NCBI GenBank assembly: GCA_018712465.1
Contig: DVGY01000135.1
Coordinates: 1-18,575, forward strand
Reading direction: 5' to 3'
Origin: Candidatus Egerieicola pullicola
Lineage (GTDB): Bacteria > Bacillota > Clostridia > Oscillospirales > Ruminococcaceae
Length of the DNA: 18,575 nucleotides
Position 1 is the first letter of the stretch. Every line of letters starts with the position of its first letter. This document shows, piece by piece, positions 7,178 to 14,022 of this stretch. Made by a program: the position numbers and the translations under genes. Under the pieces are notes generated by a model. The model was not told where the DNA came from. It searched no databases and worked only from the letters and a program-made list of their open reading frames with translations.

Positions 7178-7343
7178 TTTGGTCTTTTTCGTAAGCGGAA
7201 AAATACGACAAGATAAATGGCAATTATTTTTAATAATCGAAAGTCTTTTGCAATTCTATCTAAAATTCAAGCTTTTTCAATCCTGATTTTCTGCATAAAA
7301 AAAATGGGAAACAATTCCAAAATGCTGTCATTTAGATGGATCT

Positions 7344-7354
7344 TGTGTTATACT
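7344..7354 (+). promoter_or_regulatory. Extended -10 promoter upstream of the VanW-family gene
   Basis: TGT directly before TATACT (7349-7354) gives an extended -10 element; no convincing -35 box lies 17 bases upstream. It sits at the end of the AT-rich 206-base gap 7178-7383, where I see no gene or RNA structure. The start site would be near 7361, about 25 bases before the GTG and 62 before the ATG of the next gene. Confidence 0.6.
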
Positions 7355-7383
7355 GAGACTCAGGAAATGTTCTGAGAAAGGAT

Positions 7384-9027
7384 GTGACCGGATCTTGGGG
7401 GATCGCCCCAACATCCAAGCTTATGAAATTAACACTCGCCCAGCGCTTTCGGAACAAGAAATTTTTAATCCTGTTTTGCGTCATTGCTGTTGTGGTGGTA
7501 GCCGCCATTGCAGTCACCTGCGTAGTACTGCTCAACCAGCACCAGGAACAACAGCAGCAGGAGCATGTCCAGGAAGTCAACAAAGTGCTAGAAAATACCG
7601 ACACCTTCTTTGACGGCATCACCGTCCAAGGAGTGGACATCAGCGGCATGACCATGGAAGAAGCCACCGCGGCAGTCACCGCAGTGGAGGCCAGTGCTCG
7701 CCCCACCATCCAACTCACTATGACGTACAACGGACAGAATTACGTCTATGACACCGACCGGTTCGCCTTTACCTACGACACCGCTCAGATTCTGGAAAAG
7801 GCTTATGCCATCGGGCGCACCGGTACTTCCGAAGAATGCTACGACGCCGTCCAGGACTTAAAGGAAAACCCGGTCAGCTACTCCATTACCGCCACCCTGG
7901 TAGAGGAAAGCGTCCAGGCCGTGGTGGACGATGTGGCAGCCCAGATCAATGTGCCCATGGTGAACGCCCGGGCTGTGGGCGTGGATTTCTCCAAATCCGG
8001 CTCCGACCGGTTCCAATTTGCAGAAGGCACCAGCGGTCTGGCGGTGGACACCAACGATCTGAAAGCCAAAGCCGATGCGGCGCTGGCCAAAGAGGACAAA
8101 GTGGCTACTCTGCAGGTAGTGGCCAATGAAGTTGCTCCTACCTTAACGGTGGCGGATATGCAGCCCTACGTCCAGAAGATCTGTTCCTTCTCCACCCGCT
8201 CCACCAACACCTCCGCCGGCAACCACAATATGGCTCTGGCGTTGAGTTTCTGTAACGGCACCATTGTCAATCCCGGAGAAACCTTCTCCTTCTGCCAAAC
8301 CACCGGTAACTCCACCAATGGTTCCTTAGGTTATGTGGAAGCCGGCGTGATCCTCAACGGCAAAAGCGACAGCGACTACGGCGGCGGCATCTGCCAAGCT
8401 TCCACCACTCTGTATGGGGCAGTGCTTCGGGCGGACCTGACCATTGTGGAGCGGCACAACCACTCCTGGCCTTCCAGCTATGTGCCCATCGGCCAGGACG
8501 CAGCGGTGAGCTATCCCGGCACCGACTTCCAATTCCGCAACGACACCAATGTGCCGGTGTTTATCCAAGCCGGAATGGAAGGCCGGACTTTGACGGTGAC
8601 GCTGTACGGCTATAAGTCCCCGGACTACGACTATATCACCATCAGCAGCCAGAAAACCGGCACCATGCCCACCAGCTTGGGTACCGGCTGCACGGCTTCC
8701 GGTGAAAAGCAATACATCAAAGACGGCCAGGTGATCCGCACCGCAGCTATCCCCAATTCTTCCTATCGGAAAGACGGAAACGGCGGTTCCAATGTAGATG
8801 CCATTGACACCGATTCTCCCAACACCGCAACCGAACCGGATACTACTACTTCTACACCGGAACCGACTCCTTCTACGCCGGAAGCGACCCCTTCTACTCC
8901 ATCTTCCACCCCCTCCACTCCTTCCCAACCGTCTACGCCTTCCACTCCTTCCGAGCCGGCTTCTCAACCGGAAACTTCGCAACCAACCACCTCGGAATCA
9001 GAATCCAGCAGCACCACATCTCCCTAA
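7384..9027 (+). CDS. VanW-family membrane-anchored cell wall protein with Pro/Ser/Thr-rich tail
   Basis: The protein is 547 residues from the GTG, or 534 from the ATG at 7423. It has a basic N-terminus (RFRNKK), one membrane helix (about 27-50), a Gln-rich linker, a region resembling the peptidoglycan-binding domain that precedes VanW (about 75-180), a VanW domain (about 265-395; NPGETFSFCQTTG, GGGICQASTTLYGAVLRADL, ERHNHSWPSSYVPIG) and a 73-residue P/S/T-rich tail (475-547). The main part should lie outside the membrane, facing the wall. There is no LPXTG sorting signal. VanW domains are common in Clostridia and do not by themselves mean vancomycin resistance; their function is unknown. The start is unresolved: AAAGGA ends one base before the GTG, too close, and the ATG has no clear ribosome binding site. 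Promoter at 7344, terminator at 9051. Confidence 0.88.
   Translation: MTGSWGIAPTSKLMKLTLAQRFRNKKFLILFCVIAVVVVAAIAVTCVVLLNQHQEQQQQEHVQEVNKVLENTDTFFDGITVQGVDISGMTMEEATAAVTAVEASARPTIQLTMTYNGQNYVYDTDRFAFTYDTAQILEKAYAIGRTGTSEECYDAVQDLKENPVSYSITATLVEESVQAVVDDVAAQINVPMVNARAVGVDFSKSGSDRFQFAEGTSGLAVDTNDLKAKADAALAKEDKVATLQVVANEVAPTLTVADMQPYVQKICSFSTRSTNTSAGNHNMALALSFCNGTIVNPGETFSFCQTTGNSTNGSLGYVEAGVILNGKSDSDYGGGICQASTTLYGAVLRADLTIVERHNHSWPSSYVPIGQDAAVSYPGTDFQFRNDTNVPVFIQAGMEGRTLTVTLYGYKSPDYDYITISSQKTGTMPTSLGTGCTASGEKQYIKDGQVIRTAAIPNSSYRKDGNGGSNVDAIDTDSPNTATEPDTTTSTPEPTPSTPEATPSTPSSTPSTPSQPSTPSTPSEPASQPETSQPTTSESESSSTTSP
8806..9024 (+). repeat. Low-complexity Pro/Ser/Thr coding repeat, tail of the VanW-family protein
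   Basis: The 3' end of the gene codes for repeated short units such as TPEPTPSTPEATPSTP and SQPSTPSTPSEP, with no Lys or Arg. Such tails usually form flexible wall-spanning stalks. The DNA repeats units like TCTACTCC and TCCACTCC, so length variation between strains is plausible. Confidence 0.8.
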
Positions 9028-9050
9028 AATTTTCATCGAGATGTATCTTA

Positions 9051-9078
9051 CCCGCTCCGAATTTGGAGCGGGTTTTTT
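9051..9078 (+). terminator. Rho-independent terminator of the VanW-family gene
   Basis: CCCGCTCC (9051-9058) pairs perfectly with GGAGCGGG (9065-9072) around a six-base loop and is followed by six T. It lies 24 bases after the stop. Confidence 0.94.
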
Positions 9079-9388
9079 GTTGGCATTTTTGGGCATTTCG
9101 TTCATTCTGCTAAATTGTACGTACAGATTTTTAAACAAAAAAGAGGATTTTGTACGAAAATAATTTGATTCACGTAAAATTTGCCACTGGCTTTTAGGCA
9201 ATTAATGAAATTTCCGGTGTGATTTTTGGCCAATGTACATAAATATACCAAAGAGGCAAAAAATTATATGGTAATTATCCACAGGATGGTGTATAATGAA
9301 ACTGCGAATAACTGTGCCTCCTTTTTGGTCCCCCAAAACCAGGAGCTCACAAATAGAATCTACAGCGAAAGAGGTGTGAAACGCATCT
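9079..9388 (+). other. AT-rich intergenic region upstream of the glycogen operon
   Basis: This 310-base gap holds no credible gene. Its second half carries a promoter (9269-9297) and the glgB leader. A palindrome TGTACGTACA (9116-9125), a TGTAC (9151-9155) and TGTACA (9234-9239) are spread upstream of the promoter. In the leader, TTTTGG (9323-9328) can pair with CCAAAA (9333-9338). The open frame from 9226 has no ribosome binding site and spans the promoter, so it is not annotated. Confidence 0.6.
9269..9297 (+). promoter_or_regulatory. Promoter of the glgBCDA operon
   Basis: TATAAT (9292-9297) is a perfect -10 box. TGGTAA (9269-9274), 17 bases upstream, is a weak -35 match (three of six). 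A start near 9304 gives a leader of about 85 bases. A weak -35 often goes with an activator, but no specific site is recognised. Confidence 0.65.
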
Positions 9389-11494
9389 ATGGTCACTTCA
9401 AAAGATGCAGCAGGAAAAGCGGTGCCTCAACAAGCCAAAGCAGCACCCAAGTATGAGGATTTTCCCTTGTACATTTTCCACCGCGGCGAAAACTACCGTG
9501 CCTATGATTTCTTTGGCTCCCACCCCTGGAAACAAAATGGACAGGACGGGTACATCTTCCGTGTCTGGGCGCCCCACGCTCAGAGCATCCGGGTGGTAGG
9601 CGATTTCAATAACTGGGACTATAATGCTGCGCCGGAAATGCGCCGTCTCAGCGACGGCAGCTGCTGGGAGTGCTTTATCCCCAATGTTGCGGTTTACGAC
9701 GCGTATAAATATTACATCAAGCGTCCTGACGGAAACATCAATTATAAGAGCGACCCCTACGGCTACCACATGGAAACCCGCCCCGGCACCGCCACAAAAA
9801 TCTACGACATCGGCGGCTTCCAATGGACCGACGACGCCTATCGGGAACGGAAAAAGACAGAGAACTCTCTGGAGTCTCCCATGAATATCTATGAGATGCA
9901 CATGGGAAGCTGGCGCAAGTACGACAACGGCGAATACCTCAGTTACTCCCGGGTAGCGGAACAGCTTATCCCCTATGTGAAGGAGATGGGATACACGCAC
10001 ATCGAGCTGATGCCCATCACCGAATATCCCTACGAGCCCTCCTGGGGCTATCAGGTCACCGGTTACTTTGCCCCCACCTCCCGGTACGGCACTCCCCATG
10101 CTTTTATGGATTTCGTCAACCAGTGCCACAAAGCCGGCATCGGAGTGATTTTGGACTGGGTTCCCGCCCACTTCCCCAAAGACGCCAACGGCCTGTATGA
10201 GTTTGACGGTGGATTCTGCTATGAATATTCCGATCCGCTGAAAAACGAACACCCCGACTGGGGCACTCGAATCTTTGACTTCGGCCGCAACGAGGTGCTG
10301 AGCTTCTTGATGAGCAGCGCTACCTTCTGGCTGGAACAGTACCACATCGACGGACTGCGGGTGGATGCTGTGGCCAGTATGCTGTACCTGGATTACGGCA
10401 AGCAGGGCGGTGAATGGCGTCCCAACAAAGACGGCGGCAACATCAACCTGGAAGCGGTGGAATTTTTCCGCAAGCTGGCCAACGCCGTGCACGAAGCCAA
10501 CCCCTCAGCCCTTCTGATTGCAGAGGAATCCACCGCCTTCCCCAACGTCACCAAACCTGGTTACGACGGCGGCTTGGGCTTCCACTATAAGTGGAACATG
10601 GGCTGGATGAACGATATGCTGGTGTATATGTCCACCGACCCCTTCTTCCGCAAAGGCGTTCACAACAACCTCACCTTCTCCTTCACCTACGCTTTCAGCG
10701 AAAACTACATCCTTCCTTTGAGCCACGACGAAATTGTATACGGCAAGTGCTCCATGATCGGAAAGATGCCGGGAGATTACGACCAGCGGTTTGACAACCT
10801 GCGTACCTTCTACGCTTACATCATCGCCCATCCCGGCAAGAAATTGCTGTTTATGGGCAGCGAATTTGCCCAGCAGAATGAATGGAACTATGCTGAACAG
10901 CTGGACTGGAAGCTGCTGGAGTTTGAAAAGCACCGCCAGATGTTGGAGTATGTAAAGGATTTGAACCACTTCTATCTGCAAAACTCCGCTCTGTGGGAAA
11001 ACGACACCAGCTGGGAAGGCTTCCAGTGGATCAGCCACGACGACTATGAACAAAATGTCATCTCCTTCCGCCGGATTGATAAGAAGGGCAAGGAACTGAT
11101 TATCATCTGCAACTTTGCGCCGGTACTGCGGGAGAATTACTGCATCGGCGCACCTTACCGCGGCACCTACACCCCCGTTTTCTGCAGCGACGCTAAAAAA
11201 TACGGCGGAAACGGTGTGGAACTCAAACCGGTAAAGAGCGACAACAAAACCCCGATGCACGGCTATGACCAGAGCATCAGCCTGACATTGCCGCCGCTGT
11301 CCACCACGTTCTACACGGTGCGCAAGTCCCCCGCTCGGAAATCGGTGGCCACTAAGACGTCCACCCGGCGCAGCCGCACTTCCGCGGTGAAAAGCGCAGC
11401 CAAAACGGCGGTGAAAAAGACGGCCAGCGCCGCAGTTCGCAAAGCCGCAAAAGCAGCCCCGAAACCGACCAAATCCAAGTCGGAGAAGGAATAA
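9389..11494 (+). CDS. glgB: 1,4-alpha-glucan (glycogen) branching enzyme with basic C-terminal tail
   Basis: GlgB cuts alpha-1,4-glucan chains and rejoins them by alpha-1,6 links, branching glycogen in the cytosol. The 701-residue protein has an N-terminal CBM48-type domain (about 35-140; FRVWAPHAQSIRVVGDFNNW), a GH13 barrel and an all-beta end. The catalytic triad is readable: nucleophile Asp326 in GLRVDAV, acid/base Glu379 in IAEES, Asp447 in LSHDEIVYGK. The spacings (53 and 68) equal those of E. coli GlgB (405, 458, 526, from memory). After TFYTVR the last 56 residues (646-701) are a Lys/Ala/Ser/Thr tail with 13 Lys, 5 Arg and 13 Ala that is not part of the enzyme fold. The ATG follows AAAGAGG at a rather long gap of 14 bases. 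It is the first gene of the operon, 42 bases before glgC. Confidence 0.96.
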   Translation: MVTSKDAAGKAVPQQAKAAPKYEDFPLYIFHRGENYRAYDFFGSHPWKQNGQDGYIFRVWAPHAQSIRVVGDFNNWDYNAAPEMRRLSDGSCWECFIPNVAVYDAYKYYIKRPDGNINYKSDPYGYHMETRPGTATKIYDIGGFQWTDDAYRERKKTENSLESPMNIYEMHMGSWRKYDNGEYLSYSRVAEQLIPYVKEMGYTHIELMPITEYPYEPSWGYQVTGYFAPTSRYGTPHAFMDFVNQCHKAGIGVILDWVPAHFPKDANGLYEFDGGFCYEYSDPLKNEHPDWGTRIFDFGRNEVLSFLMSSATFWLEQYHIDGLRVDAVASMLYLDYGKQGGEWRPNKDGGNINLEAVEFFRKLANAVHEANPSALLIAEESTAFPNVTKPGYDGGLGFHYKWNMGWMNDMLVYMSTDPFFRKGVHNNLTFSFTYAFSENYILPLSHDEIVYGKCSMIGKMPGDYDQRFDNLRTFYAYIIAHPGKKLLFMGSEFAQQNEWNYAEQLDWKLLEFEKHRQMLEYVKDLNHFYLQNSALWENDTSWEGFQWISHDDYEQNVISFRRIDKKGKELIIICNFAPVLRENYCIGAPYRGTYTPVFCSDAKKYGGNGVELKPVKSDNKTPMHGYDQSISLTLPPLSTTFYTVRKSPARKSVATKTSTRRSRTSAVKSAAKTAVKKTASAAVRKAAKAAPKPTKSKSEKE

Positions 11495-11536
11495 ATTCAT
11501 GGGAAATCATGCAGCTTGCTGCAAGGAGGTAAAATA

Positions 11537-12724
11537 ATGTTAGAGAGACACAAGAATTGCATTGCAATGCTTCTGGCCGGCGGCCAGGGCAGCCGACTGA
11601 AGGTTCTGACGGCGGATATTGCGAAACCGGCGGTTCCTTTTGGCGGAAAATACCGGATCATCGACTTCCCCCTGTCCAACTGCATCAACTCCGGTATTGA
11701 CACCGTAGGCATCCTGACTCAATATCAGCCTTTAGTCCTCAACGACTATATCGGAAACGGCCAGCCCTGGGGCCTGAACCGCAACTACGGCGGCGCCCAC
11801 GTTCTGCCCCCCTACGAAAAGAAGGGCAAAACCGAATGGTACAAAGGCACAGCCAATGCCATTTACCAGAACATCAAGTTCATCGACATGTACAACCCCA
11901 CCTATGTGCTGATCCTCTCCGGCGACCACATCTATAAGATGGACTACAACGCCATGCTGGAATATCACAAGGAAAAGAACGCAGACTGCACCATCGCCGT
12001 CATTAACGTTTCCTTGGAAGAAGCCAGCCGGTTCGGCATCATGAACACCAACCCCGATAACTCCATCTATGAGTTTGAAGAAAAACCCGCCCATCCCAAG
12101 AGCACCAACGCCTCCATGGGTATCTACATCTTCAACTGGAAGGTACTGCGCAAATACCTGATCGCCGACGAAGAGGATCCCAATTCCTCCAACGACTTTG
12201 GCAAAAACATTCTGCCAGCCATGTTGGCGGATAACCAGAGAATGTTTGCGTATCCCTTCTCCGGTTACTGGAAGGACGTAGGAACCATCGAAAGCCTGTG
12301 GCAGGCCAACATGGACTTGCTGGACGATTCCATCCCCTTCGATCTGAAGGATCCCGATTTCAAGATCTATGCCCGCAACTACGCCAAGCCTCCTTGCTAT
12401 GTCTCCAAGGACGCAACCGTGGAGCACTCCCTGATGGCGGAAGGCTGCACCCTCCGGGGTAAAGTAGAGCACTCCATCATCTCCACCGGCTGCACCATCG
12501 GCGAAGGCGCTGTGGTAGATCACTCTGTGATTATGCCTAACACCGTAGTGGAACCCGGTGCTGTCGTGGAATATGCCATCATCGGCGAAGGCGCCACCAT
12601 CGGCAAGAATGCCAAAGTAGGCGGTTCTCCCAATAAGGACATCAACGCATTTGGCGTCACTGTCATCGGTGCCGGCAAGAAGATCGAAGAAAACCAGGTT
12701 GTCAATCCCAAGGAGATTATTTAA
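11537..12724 (+). CDS. glgC: Glucose-1-phosphate adenylyltransferase, catalytic subunit
   Basis: GlgC makes ADP-glucose from ATP and glucose 1-phosphate, the committed step of glycogen synthesis. The 395-residue protein shows the nucleotide-binding LLAGGQGSRLKVLT near the N-terminus, FGGKYRIIDFPLSNC, YKGTANAIYQN, the catalytic-Asp motif LSGDHIYKMDY and the sugar-phosphate motif FEEKP, then a C-terminal left-handed beta-helix of hexapeptide repeats. The start is the ATG at 11537, directly after AAGGAGGT; the in-frame TTG at 11516 lies upstream of that ribosome binding site and is rejected. A small GCAG/CTGC stem sits just before the ribosome binding site. With the intact catalytic motifs it should be the active partner of the GlgC/GlgD pair; in Firmicutes the two form a hetero-oligomer. 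Confidence 0.96.
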   Translation: MLERHKNCIAMLLAGGQGSRLKVLTADIAKPAVPFGGKYRIIDFPLSNCINSGIDTVGILTQYQPLVLNDYIGNGQPWGLNRNYGGAHVLPPYEKKGKTEWYKGTANAIYQNIKFIDMYNPTYVLILSGDHIYKMDYNAMLEYHKEKNADCTIAVINVSLEEASRFGIMNTNPDNSIYEFEEKPAHPKSTNASMGIYIFNWKVLRKYLIADEEDPNSSNDFGKNILPAMLADNQRMFAYPFSGYWKDVGTIESLWQANMDLLDDSIPFDLKDPDFKIYARNYAKPPCYVSKDATVEHSLMAEGCTLRGKVEHSIISTGCTIGEGAVVDHSVIMPNTVVEPGAVVEYAIIGEGATIGKNAKVGGSPNKDINAFGVTVIGAGKKIEENQVVNPKEII

Positions 12725-12756
12725 TCGACATCCGGGTTTTGAAATCTGAAATAATC

Positions 12757-12771
12757 GCCGGCATGACCGGC
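12757..12771 (+). other. Small intercistronic stem-loop between glgC and glgD
   Basis: GCCGG (12757-12761) pairs with CCGGC (12767-12771) around CATGA. It is not followed by a T tract and so is not a terminator. It ends 18 bases before the chosen glgD start and encloses an in-frame ATG (12763). It could shape translation or RNA stability; this is inference. Confidence 0.4.
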
Positions 12772-12789
12772 AGAATGGGTGATATAAAC

Positions 12790-13908
12790 ATGAATATGAT
12801 CGGTTTAATCTTTTCCAATATCCATGACGCCAAAATGGGTGAATTGACCAAACAACGCACCCTGGCCAGCGTCCCCTTTGGCGGACGGTACCGCCTGGTG
12901 GACTTTGTGCTGTCCAACATGGTGAACTCTGAAATCACCACCATCGGCGTCATTACCAAGCAAAACTACCAGTCCCTGATGGATCATCTGGGATCCTGTG
13001 AAGAATGGGACCTGAACCGCAAGGACGGCGGCTTGTTTATCCTGCCTCCCTTCGGAGAAGGCCAGACCAGCGTATACCGGGGCAAGCTGGAAGCTCTGTA
13101 CGGCGCAGAAAAGTTCCTGGCTCGGGCCAAGGGCGAGTATGTGCTGCTCAGCGACTGCAACGTCATCTGCAATATCGACTACCGTCTGGCGCTGAAATCC
13201 CACATCGAAAGCGGCGCTGACGTCACAGTTATCTGCAACCGGGAAGATCCCGCAGTAGACGGAGAAAGCAAAGACCTGGTGCTTCAAGCCGACGACAACG
13301 GCAAGGTCACCGAAGTGCTGATGCACACCGGCTATACCAAGGACAACCTCATCGGCATGGGAATGTACATCCTGAAGAAGGATCTGCTGGTAGAACGGAT
13401 CTCCAAGGCGGCTGCCCAGGGCCTGTACGACTTCGAGCGGGACTTCTTGCAGCTGGAATTCAACCAGGGCATCCTGAGCATGAACACTTACGAGCACAAG
13501 TACAGCGTACTGCGCAACGTGAATGTGCCCACCTACTTCGCCAACAACCTGAAGCTGATGGACGATACCGTCCGCCAGGACATTTTCGCAGAAAACAGCC
13601 CCATCTACACTAAGGTTCGGGACGAAGCTCCCACCTTCTACATGGAAGGCTGCGAAGTGGATAACTGCCTGATCGCCGACGGCTGCCGGATTGAAGGTTC
13701 TTTGGCCAACACCCTGTTGTTCCGGGATGTGAGCGTAGCCAAGGGCGCACAGATCAAGAACTGCATCATTATGCAGGGCTCTGACATTGGCGCAGACTGC
13801 TATCTGGAAAACGCCATTATTGATAAGGATGTCACCATCACCGCTGGAAAGACCCTGGTGGGCGCACCCAATTCCCCCATTATCATCCAAAAGGGCGACA
13901 CCGTTTGA
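12790..13908 (+). CDS. glgD: GlgD, non-catalytic/regulatory paralogue of glucose-1-phosphate adenylyltransferase
   Basis: GlgD is the GlgC partner found in Firmicutes; it modulates activity and has little or none alone. The 372-residue protein keeps the fold (FGGRYRLVDFVLSN, a nucleotidyltransferase domain, then a hexapeptide beta-helix ending VGAPNSPIIIQKGDTV). Where GlgC has LAGGQGSRLKVLT it has IFSNIHDAKMGELT, losing the Gly-rich ATP loop, and LSGDHIYKMDY is replaced by LSDCNVICNIDY. This loss is seen directly and supports a regulatory role. The ATG at 12790 is chosen because GGTGAT (12778-12783), matching the 3' part of the consensus ribosome binding site, lies six bases upstream and MNMIGLIFSNIHD is a typical GlgD start; in-frame TTG 12739 and ATG 12763 are less likely. 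It is third in the operon, 65 bases after glgC. Confidence 0.93.
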   Translation: MNMIGLIFSNIHDAKMGELTKQRTLASVPFGGRYRLVDFVLSNMVNSEITTIGVITKQNYQSLMDHLGSCEEWDLNRKDGGLFILPPFGEGQTSVYRGKLEALYGAEKFLARAKGEYVLLSDCNVICNIDYRLALKSHIESGADVTVICNREDPAVDGESKDLVLQADDNGKVTEVLMHTGYTKDNLIGMGMYILKKDLLVERISKAAAQGLYDFERDFLQLEFNQGILSMNTYEHKYSVLRNVNVPTYFANNLKLMDDTVRQDIFAENSPIYTKVRDEAPTFYMEGCEVDNCLIADGCRIEGSLANTLLFRDVSVAKGAQIKNCIIMQGSDIGADCYLENAIIDKDVTITAGKTLVGAPNSPIIIQKGDTV

Positions 13909-13923
13909 TTGAATGAATTTCGG

Positions 13924-13957
13924 ACAAAGCCAGTGCCCTTTTGCGTGCTGGCTTTGT
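13924..13957 (+). terminator. Hairpin between glgD and glgA, possible partial terminator
   Basis: ACAAAGCCAG (13924-13933) pairs perfectly with CTGGCTTTGT (13948-13957) around a 14-base loop, followed by a broken pyrimidine run (TTCCGTTCTTTC). No promoter is evident between it and glgA, so it may be a leaky terminator that lowers glgA expression, or an RNA processing or 3'-end protecting structure. Confidence 0.55.
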
Positions 13958-14022
13958 TTCCGTTCTTTCTCACTGCCCGCCCATTGAGGTAACTCCCTGC
14001 AACCATAAGAAAGGACAGCGAT

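Noticed and set aside
7178..7383. Riboswitch or small RNA in the gap before the VanW-family gene
   Set aside because: The region is AT-rich without a stable multi-stem structure or recognisable riboswitch core; only a promoter -10 is convincing.
7384..9027. Vancomycin resistance gene
   Set aside because: VanW domains are widespread in Clostridia; there is no vanA/vanB ligase, vanH or vanX, nor a vanRS two-component system in the window.
9376..9392. Possible CcpA cre site near the glgB start (TGTGAAACGCATCT)
   Set aside because: The CG is out of register with the consensus TGWAANCGNTNWCA and the right half does not match.
9226..9456. Small 76-residue plus-strand frame upstream of glgB
   Set aside because: It spans the predicted glgB promoter, overlaps the glgB start in another frame and has no ribosome binding site.
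9398..11500. Long minus-strand frames (364 and 331 codons) antisense to glgB
   Set aside because: They are shadows of glgB, whose catalytic motifs are complete; their composition is unlike real proteins and no domain is recognised.
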